Assembly (NCBI GenBank): GCA_023414355.1
Contig: JAEZOB010000009.1
Location: 620,001-684,000, forward strand
Reading direction: 5' to 3'
DNA: 64,000 nt
From: Bacillota bacterium
Lineage (GTDB): Bacteria > Bacillota > Clostridia > Lachnospirales > Lachnospiraceae
The position numbers were made by a program, and so were the translations under genes. Under the pieces are notes generated by a model, which did not search any database, had not been told where the DNA came from, and saw only the letters and a program-made list of their open reading frames with translations. Below, piece by piece: positions 16,843-25,907 of the stretch (its first letter is position 1; the number at the start of each line of letters is the position of its first letter).

Positions 16843-18517
16843 TACGCAGAGTCTCCTTTAGGTTGGTCAGGGCTATTTTGGTTTCAGCGGTAGTCTCACC
16901 AAGCAAGGAAGCGATTTCTTGTACGATACGCATCTGCTTTTCAATCACCTTATCTGTGATTTCGATGGTCTGGCGGCTTACCTGTTCCTTCTTCAGCCTT
17001 GCTTTTTCCTCCGCGGTGATATCCCTCATGATGCTGATGATAATGTGATAGGTTCTATCGTAAATGACTGTCTCCTCAATATATCGTTGATAATCAGTCA
17101 GGTAAGTGAGCTTATTATGAACATTCATTCCGCTGGTCATGACCTCCAGATAGACAGAGGGATTCAGTATTCTGATCACAGGTGCATTCAGGATGTCGCT
17201 CTTATGCTGGATATTCAGAATGCCTCTGGCGGCACGATTGATCTGTTGAACCTCCAGCTCTTCATTCAATACCAGGACACCATCCGGCATATTATAGATG
17301 ATATTATCAGAGAAATCCTCAGCCTTTTCCTTTAGGAAGGGCAGACACATAGTTAGATCTGCTTTTCCCTGATATACTGCAATTGCCTTCTCTCGACAGG
17401 TATTGTATCCACAGCTGCCGCAGTTAAGCTCCTGCTCCTCGGAGGCTTTGCCCATCTTATGTAGGATTTCTGTTATGGCAGCACTGCCCGGCATCTGAGT
17501 ATGAGTCCCAAGATAATTGAATTTCTTGATAAGCTGCTCGGATGGCGGCTCCTGTAACCGGAAGTCCTGCTCACCGGCATAATGATTAATTCGAAGGTAA
17601 TCGGAGAGGAGAGCACGATGCCCTTGGTCCATGGCTGGTCCGCCGACACAGCTCCCGGCACAGGCACTCATCTCAATAAAGCAATTTTTAAGTTCTCCTG
17701 AGATAATATTTCCAATCGCTTTTTTGCAGTTCTCTATCCCATCGATGGCGATAAAATCATAATCGGATTGTTCTATAAGCATTGAGCGAATAATTCCTCC
17801 GGGGATGGGAAATAATCTGGCTCTTCCCGCTGCATCGGCTTCCATATACTTTTTAGGAAGGATCGTGATATTTTCTTCAGCCAGCCAGGACGATAGTTCT
17901 TCGAAGGTTAATACACAGTCAACGATGTCAGGGTAAAGTTCTGCTTCCTCCTTTTTGGAGATACATGGTCCGATGAATACAGTGTAAGCCTCCGAATAGA
18001 TTTCCTTCAGCCTCTGACAGTGGGCTTGCATCGGTGACAGAACCTCTGCCAGATAGGGAAGTGCTTCCGGATAATGCTTCTGGATTAAGCTGTTCACAGT
18101 ATGACAGCAGGAGGAGATGATTACCCTTCCGGATTTTACTGCTATCATTTCCTCATATCTTTTCTTTACGATAGTTGCGCCGACCGCAGTCTCCTCCGCC
18201 CCTGCAAAGCCCAGTTTCTGTAAGGCTTCGGACAGGGAGGCAAGATCAGCCTCCGGATAATTCGCGGCGAAAGCCGGAGCGATACTGACATATACCGGCT
18301 TGCCTGAGGCTAGCAGGTGCTTTACCTTAGCGACATCATCACGAATCTGTTTGGCATTTTGCGGGCAGGCAACAAAGCATTCGCCGCAGAGAATGCATTG
18401 TTCTTTCACAATATTGGCTTGATGATCGGCGATGCGGATCGACTTCACGGGACAGTGGCGGATACATTTATAGCAGTTTTTACAATTTGATTTCTTGAGC
18501 TGTATGTAATAATTCAT
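16835..18517 (-). CDS. PAS-containing putative sensory [FeFe]-hydrogenase (HydS-like)
   Basis: Domains in order over 560 residues: two 4Fe-4S motifs (CKNCYKCIRHCP, 12-23; CILCGECFVACP, 41-52), an H-cluster domain, a four-Cys Fe-S motif CGSCGYNTC near 365 (last Cys about 390), and a PAS domain from about 405 (MPDGVLVLNEELEV). The H-cluster motifs diverge from catalytic enzymes: SSCCH (135-139) replaces TSCCP, with GPCISKK (183-189) and MSACAGSCVGG (283-293). Retained cysteines with altered surroundings plus PAS fit the putative sensory group C hydrogenases. It probably passes a hydrogen or redox signal to the overlapping phosphatase. The sensory role is inference. Confidence 0.85.
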   Translation of the reverse strand: MNYYIQLKKSNCKNCYKCIRHCPVKSIRIADHQANIVKEQCILCGECFVACPQNAKQIRDDVAKVKHLLASGKPVYVSIAPAFAANYPEADLASLSEALQKLGFAGAEETAVGATIVKKRYEEMIAVKSGRVIISSCCHTVNSLIQKHYPEALPYLAEVLSPMQAHCQRLKEIYSEAYTVFIGPCISKKEEAELYPDIVDCVLTFEELSSWLAEENITILPKKYMEADAAGRARLFPIPGGIIRSMLIEQSDYDFIAIDGIENCKKAIGNIISGELKNCFIEMSACAGSCVGGPAMDQGHRALLSDYLRINHYAGEQDFRLQEPPSEQLIKKFNYLGTHTQMPGSAAITEILHKMGKASEEQELNCGSCGYNTCREKAIAVYQGKADLTMCLPFLKEKAEDFSDNIIYNMPDGVLVLNEELEVQQINRAARGILNIQHKSDILNAPVIRILNPSVYLEVMTSGMNVHNKLTYLTDYQRYIEETVIYDRTYHIIISIMRDITAEEKARLKKEQVSRQTIEITDKVIEKQMRIVQEIASLLGETTAETKIALTNLKETLRNE

Positions 18518-18567
18518 ACTTCACGACCTTTACTAATATGTGGGATAAACAGAGCAGTCACTTTTGA

Positions 18568-18813
18568 TTAATTTAGCTTAGACAATACCTTGTCTTGAAA
18601 AAACTCTTGGAAATTATCCTTAGAGACACCACAGATGATATCTTCGTCTATCTTTACGGATACTCCGTCTGTACAATGTCCGAGACAAAAGGCTGCGGAC
18701 AGATTTACACGGTGATCCAGGGAGTGCAAAGCGATTGCTTCCTTCATAAGCTGGATGATATCATAAGAACCCTTGAGATGGCACGAGCTGCCGACACAGA
18801 TGTAAATATTCAT
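18568..18813 (-). CDS. Thioredoxin-like [2Fe-2S] ferredoxin
   Basis: The start is set at ATG 18813 because AGGAGG lies nine bases upstream; a longer frame adds an unlikely leader. The 81-residue protein begins MNIYICVGSSCHLKG and has the Cys pattern C-x4-C plus C-x3-C (CLGHC) of thioredoxin-fold [2Fe-2S] proteins related to NuoE/HydC. It would shuttle electrons to or from the hydrogenases encoded downstream on the same strand. It is the promoter-proximal gene, directly behind a promoter and a Rex-like operator. Confidence 0.85.
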   Translation of the reverse strand: MNIYICVGSSCHLKGSYDIIQLMKEAIALHSLDHRVNLSAAFCLGHCTDGVSVKIDEDIICGVSKDNFQEFFQDKVLSKLN

Positions 18814-18833
18814 TGGATTAATCCTCCTATAAT

Positions 18834-18888
18834 TTGTTAAATACTTAACAATCATCTAAAGTATAATACATTGTTAAAAAAGTGTCAA
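18834..18888 (-). promoter_or_regulatory. Promoter with perfect Rex-consensus operator for the hydrogenase cluster
   Basis: Reading the minus strand, TTGACA (18888-18883), a 17-base spacer and TATACT (18865-18860) form a strong promoter. TTGTTAAATACTTAACAA at 18834-18851 is a perfect palindrome matching the published Rex consensus TTGTTAAnnnnTTAACAA. It covers about +2 to +19. Rex is the NADH/NAD+-responsive repressor of fermentative genes in Gram-positive bacteria, so the cluster should be derepressed when NADH is high. Confidence 0.85.
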
Positions 18889-18989
18889 TGTAAAAACTGA
18901 TAGATTATTCGGTCTGATCAGAAAAAGAATCAGTAACTATGCTTAAAAAGCGGTAACAAGCAGTAATAAGCAAGATAGAGGGTTTGGTA

Positions 18990-19018
18990 TTGTATTTGCA
19001 GAGGAAAACAGATATAAT
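18990..19018 (+). promoter_or_regulatory. Promoter of the small membrane protein gene
   Basis: TTGTAT (18990-18995), a 17-base spacer and TATAAT (19013-19018) stand 60 bases before the ATG at 19078. A GAGGGG ribosome site follows. Confidence 0.6.
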
Positions 19019-19077
19019 AATTTTTTAGACAGGCAGCTTGAGCTGCGGGTATCAGATTCGTGAAATGAGGGGCAATT

Positions 19078-19377
19078 ATGAGAAATAGTAAGAGGGATAT
19101 TTTATTTATTTTACACATGATATTAGTAACAGCTACAGGTATTCTGAATATATATGGATATTTTCGGCTGCCTGACACGATAGCAACTCAGATTAGTTTT
19201 TCAGGTGATAGAGTCAATTCCATGCCAAAGGCACTCTACCTGTTGCTTAGCTTTGTGATTCTACTTGTACTGGCTTTCGTGAATAAGAGTGGCAGGGCAG
19301 AAAAGAAACTTACCTCTACGATCGCAGCAGTGCTCGTATTTATCGGCAATGTTTTCGTGATCTTTACACAGCTCTAA
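19078..19377 (+). CDS. Small DUF1648-like membrane protein
   Basis: Three hydrophobic helices fill this 99-residue protein. The segment YFRLPDTIATQISFSGDRVN resembles the DUF1648 motif (LPDxIxxHF...G) found at the N-terminus of SdpI-type immunity proteins. It is far shorter than SdpI and stands alone, so the role is unknown. It has its own promoter and a GAGGGG ribosome site. Confidence 0.7.
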   Translation: MRNSKRDILFILHMILVTATGILNIYGYFRLPDTIATQISFSGDRVNSMPKALYLLLSFVILLVLAFVNKSGRAEKKLTSTIAAVLVFIGNVFVIFTQL

Positions 19378-19496
19378 TAGGGTAATGCGGCTCTATACAA
19401 GTAATCAGACAATAAAAAAATCATCAGAGAACAAGTTCTCAATAATAAATAAAGTAGTATATTGATAAATAAGTTTATAAATAGAAATCAATCAAT

Positions 19497-19534
19497 AAGG
19501 GTACCGGCAGATCCTACTGCTGGTACCCTTTATT
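19497..19534. terminator. Hairpin terminator 3' of argH
   Basis: AAGGGTACCGGCAG (19497-19510) pairs with CTGCTGGTACCCTT (19517-19530), with one G-T pair and a six-base loop. It lies between the small membrane protein and convergent argH and may serve both. I see nothing else in 19378-19686. Confidence 0.65.
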
Positions 19535-19686
19535 AATGTACTAATTATTTAAAGTGTTCAGACTTTCTTTATAATCAATCAATCTTTACACTCTTTCAGT
19601 CTTTATACTTTGTCTATCGTTACATTCGTTCTACAGTTGTTCTCAAATTTTCTTATATTCATGTTTCCTTTTTTCTCAGCCTATCC

Positions 19687-21063
19687 TTATTCTTGATTTA
19701 GATACTCCTCGTTCAGCTTTAAAACCTTCTCCATAGCATCCAGACCGGGTGCGCCGATGGTATTCCTCTTGTTGACGCAGGTTTCAAGACTGATCGCATC
19801 ATAGATATTCTGATCAAAGACGGGGCTGATGGCCTGAAACTCAGAGAGACTCATACCTTCCAATGAGATGTCCTTATTAATGCAGTATAGTACCAGCTGT
19901 CCTACGATACCATGAGCATCCCGGAAGGGAACTCCTTTATTCACAAGATAATCGGCAGCATCAGTAGCATTCGTAAAGCCATTCTTCGCACTTTCTGCCA
20001 TGGTATCCTTACGGAATTTCATTGTAACCAGCATACCATGAAAGAGAGCGAGACAACCCTTTACTGTATCAATCGCATCGAAGGTAAATTCCTTATCCTC
20101 CTGCATGTCCTTATTATAAGCAAGAGGAAGTCCTTTCATTACAGTGAGGAGAGATATCAGTGCTCCGTAGACACGGCCGGTTTTTCCTCTGACTAGTTCT
20201 GCAATATCCGGATTCTTTTTCTGTGGCATGATGGAAGAGCCGGTAGAATATGCATCATCCAGTTCTACAAAACGGTATTCATTGCTGTTCCAGAGGATGA
20301 TCTCTTCACTGAAGCGACTCAGATGCATCATGACAGTAGAAAGAGCGCTAAGCAGTTCAATCAGATAATCACGGTCGGAGACACCATCCATACTGTTCAG
20401 GGTCGGACCGTCAAAGCCAAGGAGCTCGGCGGTATATTCCCGGTCCAGCGGGTAGGTGGTTCCGGCAAGTGCTCCGGAGCCAAGAGGAGATAAATTCATA
20501 CGCTTTTTGATATCATAAAGACGACTTCGATCCCTCTTGAACATCTCAAAGTATGCCCCGAAATGGTGAGCCAGAGTAACCGGCTGAGCCTTTTGCAGGT
20601 GCGTAAAGCCCGGAAGGAAGGTGGTTGTATTCTCCTTCATAATAGAATGGATGGAGACCAGCAGGGCTTTCAATAATCCATCAAGTTCAGTAATCTCATC
20701 TCTGATATAAAGCTTCATATCCAGGGCAACCTGATCATTACGGCTGCGACCTGTATGCAGTTTCTTTCCTGCTTCTCCGATTCTGTCAATCAGATGAGCT
20801 TCTACAAAGCTATGAATATCTTCATACTTAGCATCAATTACAAGACTGCCGTTTAGAATATCCTCCATAATACCGGACAGACCGGAGATGATTTGATCCT
20901 TCTCGTCATCAGAGATGATTCCCTGCTTTGCAAGCATCGTTACATGTGCGATGCTTCCTTCGATATCCTGTTTATAAAACTTCTGGTCAAAGGAGATGGA
21001 TGCATTAAAATTATGCACCAATTGATCGGTTTCCTTTGTAAAGCGTCCGCCCCAAAGCTTCAT
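19687..21063 (-). CDS. argH: Argininosuccinate lyase
   Basis: This enzyme splits argininosuccinate into arginine and fumarate, the last step of arginine synthesis. The 458-residue length is typical, and the fumarase/aspartase signature GSSIMPQKKNPD is intact. The N-terminus MKLWGGRFTKETD and the HTGRSRNDQVA block are diagnostic. A GAGGT site lies eight bases before the ATG at 21063. argG is not adjacent. An AT-rich partial dyad at 21134-21147 could be an ARG box but is too weak to claim. Confidence 0.96.
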   Translation of the reverse strand: MKLWGGRFTKETDQLVHNFNASISFDQKFYKQDIEGSIAHVTMLAKQGIISDDEKDQIISGLSGIMEDILNGSLVIDAKYEDIHSFVEAHLIDRIGEAGKKLHTGRSRNDQVALDMKLYIRDEITELDGLLKALLVSIHSIMKENTTTFLPGFTHLQKAQPVTLAHHFGAYFEMFKRDRSRLYDIKKRMNLSPLGSGALAGTTYPLDREYTAELLGFDGPTLNSMDGVSDRDYLIELLSALSTVMMHLSRFSEEIILWNSNEYRFVELDDAYSTGSSIMPQKKNPDIAELVRGKTGRVYGALISLLTVMKGLPLAYNKDMQEDKEFTFDAIDTVKGCLALFHGMLVTMKFRKDTMAESAKNGFTNATDAADYLVNKGVPFRDAHGIVGQLVLYCINKDISLEGMSLSEFQAISPVFDQNIYDAISLETCVNKRNTIGAPGLDAMEKVLKLNEEYLNQE

Positions 21064-21248
21064 GGTTTCTACCTCATTTCATTTTTTGATTGTATCCATA
21101 TTACCTCGTTTTTTCCAAAGATGCAATAAGAAATTAATATTTATGCAAAAAAATAGTGTAATTATAAAAATGTATTAGTTGATTATTGATGAGGCATAGA
21201 TACATGAACTGAGTTACTTGCCGAAGCAATAAGGCAATGATCCGGAGT

Positions 21249-22754
21249 CTAGAGTTCGTACAGCTTCGTATATTTTTCCTTCAAATAATTCACATAATAG
21301 TCAGCATTAAATTCTTCTCCGCATACATCGAGTAGGATCTGGTTCGTATTTTTGACAGCTCCGAATTTATGAATATTATCCCGAAGAAACTCACGGATCG
21401 GAGTAAGATTACCTTCCCTCAGATACTCATCAATTGGCATCTTTTCCTTCATGCAGCTGTAAAGCTGGGAAGAAACAGCTGTCCCGATCGCATAGGAAGG
21501 AAAATATCCAAACTCACCGTAAGACCAGTGAGTATCCTGCAGGATTCCCTCCGTATCTGTAACAGGTGTAATTCCCATGTATTCCTGATACTTCTGATTC
21601 CAGAGTTTTGGAAGCTCGTCAATATTGATTTCGTCATTAAAAATGGCTTTCTCTATCTCATAACGTACGATAATGTGTATGCAATAGGAAAGCTCGTCCG
21701 CTTCGGTACGGATCAGACTGGGTGCTGCTTTATTAATTCCACGAATAAAATGCTCCAGTGAAATCTGACTGAGATTCTCGGGATATGCCGCAACCAGCTT
21801 ATCATAGATCGGAACCCAGAAATCACGACTTCTGCCAAGGATATTCTCATAAAAACGGGACTGAGATTCATGCATACCCATTGAGGCTCCGCCTCCAACC
21901 AGCGTCTGTGTAATTGCGTCATCAATATTCATCTCATAGAGAGCATGGCCACTTTCATGAATGATAGAGAACATGGCACTTTCTAAGTTATCCTCCATAT
22001 AACGGTCAGATATCCTGACGTCATGATTATGCAGCTGCATCGTAAAAGGATGAGCACTTTCCCCGATCACACCCCGATTAAAATCAAATCCCACATACCC
22101 ACTTAAGTATTTGCAGAATTCCTTCTGTTTCTCTATATCATAATTGAGATAATTATAGCTTTTATCGACAGTCTCTGCTTTCTTGGCGACTGCTTTCAAC
22201 AGAGGTACGATCTCAGCCTTGACTTTATCAAAGAAGGCATCCAGTTCCTTGATCATAAAGCATTCGTCATAGTCACTAAGCAGAACCTCATAGGGCTTCT
22301 TATCCCCTTTGACTCGGTAACCAGCAAATTTCTTCTTGAATTCAATGATTTTCTTGAGATAAGGTGCAAAATCTTCATATTTATTATCTTTTCTTGCCTT
22401 TGCCCACTTTCGGTTAGCAACAGAGGTGTACTCGTTAAAGGCACGATATTCCTCCGGAGGAATGCTCTCCAGCTGTTCATAGGTCTTTGCAAGCTCCTTA
22501 ACAATTGCTTTCTGTGTAGAATTCAATTCAGTCAGCTCGGCATCCTCCTTAAGCTTTGAAAGCAGCGATCTTACCTCGTCATTGATCAAGCTTTTCATAT
22601 ATTCATCGGACAGGATTCCGATCACCTTTGAAGTATATTCGGCAGCACCGAAGGGTGCTGTGGTCTGGTCATCCCACTCAAATAGGTTTCGGGCGGTCTG
22701 AAAAGCCATAGCCCGGTCCAGGTGGGATTGTAATTGCTCAAATGCTTTACTCAT
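21249..22754 (-). CDS. M32 carboxypeptidase (Taq type)
   Basis: The protein is a zinc metallocarboxypeptidase that removes C-terminal residues from peptides in the cytosol. I set the start at ATG 22754, where AAGGAG lies seven bases upstream, giving MSKAFEQLQSHL and 501 residues, the normal M32 length. The motif HESGH with the following ALYE is the zinc site. The surrounding blocks (FEWDDQT, GVIGESAHPF, WVPIYDKL) fit the family. It appears monocistronic. Confidence 0.93.
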   Translation of the reverse strand: MSKAFEQLQSHLDRAMAFQTARNLFEWDDQTTAPFGAAEYTSKVIGILSDEYMKSLINDEVRSLLSKLKEDAELTELNSTQKAIVKELAKTYEQLESIPPEEYRAFNEYTSVANRKWAKARKDNKYEDFAPYLKKIIEFKKKFAGYRVKGDKKPYEVLLSDYDECFMIKELDAFFDKVKAEIVPLLKAVAKKAETVDKSYNYLNYDIEKQKEFCKYLSGYVGFDFNRGVIGESAHPFTMQLHNHDVRISDRYMEDNLESAMFSIIHESGHALYEMNIDDAITQTLVGGGASMGMHESQSRFYENILGRSRDFWVPIYDKLVAAYPENLSQISLEHFIRGINKAAPSLIRTEADELSYCIHIIVRYEIEKAIFNDEINIDELPKLWNQKYQEYMGITPVTDTEGILQDTHWSYGEFGYFPSYAIGTAVSSQLYSCMKEKMPIDEYLREGNLTPIREFLRDNIHKFGAVKNTNQILLDVCGEEFNADYYVNYLKEKYTKLYEL

Positions 22755-23105
22755 GAAAAAACTCCTTCCTGTATGTGTATTTAAAGATACATCAATACCT
22801 TCAGCCATTTCATTTACAGCTGGATAAGCCAGACAGATAAGAATAAAAATATCTGTGATAACCTATTTCATTAGTATATCAAGTTTTAATATGGTTAACA
22901 ATCAGTCAGGCGACAAAAATTTGCAGGTAAGGCATAAACTGGTAAATATAATTAAGAGAGAAAAGGTTTCACATTAATTTTGGGGTTGATATACTACATT
23001 GCTTGCATGAATAGTTAAGTATAACTAGTGTAAAAGTATTATAGATTCTATTGGAAACTAATGTATTGTGTTTTGTTCTAGATTGTTGCGTAAAGCATGA
23101 TTGAA

Positions 23106-23215
23106 GTGTCAAAAGCACCGTAGGTGCTTTCCTGATAGAATACAATGCTATGCAAGCTTGCTTGTAATAGCATTGTATTCTATCAGGAAAAGAAGTGCGA
23201 AGCACTTTTTGACAC
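23106..23215 (+). repeat. Palindromic repeat family 1, copy A
   Basis: About 110 bases run from GTGTCAAAAGCACCG to its inverted end TTTTTGACAC. Inside are a small hairpin (AAGCACC/GGTGCTT), a long perfect arm pair around the core TATGCAAGCTTGCTTG, and a second small hairpin (AGTGC/GCACT). Related copies lie at 31534 and 62937. The core and ends are conserved, but the arms differ while remaining complementary. The 776-base gap from 22755 to 23530 holds this element, the adjacent 18-bp repeats and the eno leader; no gene is seen. Confidence 0.8.
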
Positions 23216-23302
23216 ATCAAGCATATTAACCATATCAAGCATATTAACCACATCAAAGTATTTGAATATATTAATCTCATTAACCACATCAAAGCATCCA
23301 AA
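23213..23302. repeat. Degenerate 18-bp tandem repeats
   Basis: Five units with an 18-base period begin CACATCAAGCATATTAAC; the second reads CATATCAAGCATATTAAC and the third to fifth are degenerate. They abut palindrome copy A. No protein or known site is implied. Confidence 0.55.
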
Positions 23303-23530
23303 GTACCTTACAAATTTTTGGCACTGTCCTTCTTGCTACTCCTTCACAGATTTGATAAAATTGATTCATACATGATACCATAATCTTCCTGCATGTGATT
23401 CAAATCACAGCTTTTGTCGAAGTGGGAAGGTTATACTTCATCATATAAACCGAATATATTCCATAATTGAGGAAATAAATATATAAAGAATAGCAGATGA
23501 TCTTAAACAAATGGAAAGGAAGGTCTTATC

Positions 23531-24838
23531 ATGAAGAATATGATGATTGAAAAAGTTGTCGGAAGAGAGATCCTGGATTCTAGAGGTAATCCGACGGTTG
23601 AAGCAGAAGTAACACTGGCGGATGGTAGTTTTGGCAGAGCCAGTGTACCCTCAGGAGCATCCACAGGAGCCTTTGAAGCAGTGGAGCTGCGTGACGGAGA
23701 TAAAGGTAGATATCTTGGCACAGGTGTCAAGAAGGCAGTAGATAATGTAAACCATATGATAGCTTCCGAGGTGAAGGGAATGAATGCACTTGACCAGGGA
23801 GAGATCGATGCTAGAATGATAGCATTGGATGGAACACCGAATAAGGGTAAGCTGGGAGCCAATGCAATTCTTGGCGTATCCCTTGCAGTTGCCAAGGCGG
23901 CAGCAGCATCCCTCAATTTACCTCTTTACCGATACTTAGGTGGAGTAAATGCGAAGACGCTTCCCGTACCGATGATGAATATCATCAACGGAGGTAAGCA
24001 CGCAGATTCAAGTTTGAATATACAGGAATTTATGATCATGCCGGTAGGAGCGGACAGCTTCTCTCAGGCATTGGAGCATAGCGCTACAGTTTTCCACACG
24101 CTGAAAAGACTCCTAAAGAATGACGGTTATGTAACCGCAGTCGGTGATGAGGGTGGGTTTGCTCCAAAGTTCACAAGTGATACACAGGCATTGGACTATA
24201 TTGTGAAGGCGATTGAATCATCAGGTTATCGTCCCGGTGAGGATTTCTATATAGCAATTGATGCAGCTTCCACAGAGATGTATGATGAAGCGGAAAAAGC
24301 CGGAAGAAAGGGAGATTATCTCTTCTGGAAGTCCGGTGAATATAAGACTGTCGAAGAGATGGTGGATTTCTGGGATCAGGTATGCAGAAAATATCCGGTT
24401 ATCTCCTTGGAGGATGGTCTGGCAGAAGAGGATTGGAAGGGATGGAAGCTTCTTACGGAGCGTCTCGGTAACAAGATACAGCTGGTAGGAGATGATCTGT
24501 TTGTAACGAATACGAACCGGATCAGAGAAGGTATTGTTCAGGGAATCTCTAATTCCGTACTGATTAAGTTTAACCAGATTGGTTCTCTTACTGAGACCCT
24601 GGATGCCATCGAGATGGCTAAAAATAACCGTTGGACAGCAGTAGTTTCGCACCGTTCCGGTGAAACAGAGGATGTTACACTGGCAGACATTGCGGTTGCA
24701 ACCAACGCAGGCCAAATTAAAACCGGTGCACCTTCCAGAACCGATCGAGTAGCAAAATACAATCAGCTACTCAGAATCGAGCAGGAGCTTGGAGGCGCGG
24801 CGAGATATCTCGGTAAAGATGCTTTCCGTGTATTCTGA
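23531..24838 (+). CDS. eno: Enolase
   Basis: Enolase converts 2-phosphoglycerate to phosphoenolpyruvate in glycolysis. The 435-residue sequence has the family blocks REILDSRGNPTVEAEV, the SGASTGAFEA loop, GDEGGFAP, SLEDGLAEEDW and the C-terminal signature LIKFNQIGSLTET with SHRSGETEDVT. An AAGGAAGG site lies upstream of ATG 23531. It is alone rather than in the gapA-pgk-tpi-gpm-eno cluster common in Firmicutes. A strong terminator follows. Confidence 0.97.
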   Translation: MKNMMIEKVVGREILDSRGNPTVEAEVTLADGSFGRASVPSGASTGAFEAVELRDGDKGRYLGTGVKKAVDNVNHMIASEVKGMNALDQGEIDARMIALDGTPNKGKLGANAILGVSLAVAKAAAASLNLPLYRYLGGVNAKTLPVPMMNIINGGKHADSSLNIQEFMIMPVGADSFSQALEHSATVFHTLKRLLKNDGYVTAVGDEGGFAPKFTSDTQALDYIVKAIESSGYRPGEDFYIAIDAASTEMYDEAEKAGRKGDYLFWKSGEYKTVEEMVDFWDQVCRKYPVISLEDGLAEEDWKGWKLLTERLGNKIQLVGDDLFVTNTNRIREGIVQGISNSVLIKFNQIGSLTETLDAIEMAKNNRWTAVVSHRSGETEDVTLADIAVATNAGQIKTGAPSRTDRVAKYNQLLRIEQELGGAARYLGKDAFRVF

Positions 24839-24904
24839 TTTTTCCTCAGAGAGCATAAGCATTAATGAAGGAATGGATATCATTCCAGGTATCTATATAA
24901 CTAA

Positions 24905-24951
24905 AAAAAGAGAGAATGTGATAACAACTCGTTAACACATTCTCTCTTTTT
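24905..24951. terminator. Bidirectional terminator after eno
   Basis: AAAAAGAGAGAATGTG (24905-24920) pairs perfectly with CACATTCTCTCTTTTT (24936-24951). The stem is bounded by an A-run and a T-run, so it can terminate both eno and the convergent MBL hydrolase gene. Confidence 0.85.
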
Positions 24952-25007
24952 ATATCAAAAGTAAATCTTTAGATCAAGTGATAGCCGGGGAATGCGCGAC
25001 TCCGGTA

Positions 25008-25604
25008 TCAGCTCTCTGCCAAAAGCTCATAGGGCACGCTGTGTCCGGGATAGATAGTATGGACATGATGTTGCTTAATCATATCCCAGCTGTCCTCAAT
25101 CACGATATCCTCAAATGCTTCTGCCAGATGAGATGCAGGAAGATCACCTACGAAGGCGCAGCAGTCATCAATCACAAGACTGATACTGTCGTCACTGTGC
25201 CCCGGAGTGGAGATCAGTGCTCCGTTAATACCGATGGATTGCAACAATTCTCTACTCTGTTCCTCAGTCACCACAATATGATTGGAGGAAGTGATATCCC
25301 TGAAATTTGCTTTTGGATTCTTCTTAAAGAAGAGATTCAGCTTGCTGATATAAGGAACCTGATATTCATGGATGATCAGATTGGTTCCCAAATCCTTCAA
25401 TATCTGAACGAGCCCTGCATGATCAGGATGAAAATGAGTCACAACAAGGTAATTAATTTCGTTCACAGAGATGTTGTTCTGACTTAATTGCTGCAGCAGC
25501 TGCGCAAAAGTATCCGGCCATCCGGTATCAACCAAAAGCCATCCATCCTGTAGTGGTACCAGATAGCAATTGATGGATTTATGACTAATTGTAATAATAT
25601 CCAA
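25008..25604 (-). CDS. Metallo-beta-lactamase-fold hydrolase
   Basis: The protein has the MBL-fold zinc motif HFHPDH (57-62), a downstream STPGHSDDSISLV with a metal His, and a late YPGHS. Substrate is unknown; families range from glyoxalase II to lactonases. The start is probably TTG at 25604, six bases after GAGGTG, giving (M)DIITISHKSINCYLV, a typical N-terminus. The GTG at 25613 overlaps that site. This gives 198 residues. A small gene lies just upstream on the same strand. Confidence 0.85.
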   Translation of the reverse strand: MDIITISHKSINCYLVPLQDGWLLVDTGWPDTFAQLLQQLSQNNISVNEINYLVVTHFHPDHAGLVQILKDLGTNLIIHEYQVPYISKLNLFFKKNPKANFRDITSSNHIVVTEEQSRELLQSIGINGALISTPGHSDDSISLVIDDCCAFVGDLPASHLAEAFEDIVIEDSWDMIKQHHVHTIYPGHSVPYELLAES

Positions 25605-25622
25605 TCGTTTCACCTCAGTAAT

Positions 25623-25826
25623 TTAATTGTGCTTTATCTCAACAGATTCAATCATATTACACCGGTATCCCTTAATAACATTCCCGGTAATGTACTTAAA
25701 TACCCGCTCGACGTTCAAATCGGGATCCCAGACATACGGCATATTGTCATACATCGACCAGTGTTCCCAGGAAGTATCGTCATAAGGCTTCATATGTGTG
25801 GTCATAACAGCTGTATTTGTTTCCAT
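25623..25826 (-). CDS. Small hypothetical protein upstream of the MBL hydrolase
   Basis: The 67-residue product has no recognised domain; it contains Trp/Tyr/Asp-rich WEHWSMYDNMPYVWDPD. GAGGTG stands five bases before the ATG, and the stop lies about 20 bases before the likely start of the MBL gene, so it looks like a genuine first gene of a two-gene unit. Confidence 0.5.
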   Translation of the reverse strand: METNTAVMTTHMKPYDDTSWEHWSMYDNMPYVWDPDLNVERVFKYITGNVIKGYRCNMIESVEIKHN

Positions 25827-25907
25827 GCCTGCACCTCACAAAAAATTTGTCCTTAATCAACTATATAACGAAACAAGTTATTATTCAAGTGAATTACTGA
25901 TTGGAAA

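Noticed and set aside
21134..21147. ARG-box-like dyad upstream of argH
   Set aside because: Only a partial, AT-rich match; AT-rich leaders give such matches by chance.
23213..23302. CRISPR array
   Set aside because: The 18-bp units are contiguous and degenerate, with no spacers and no cas genes in the window.
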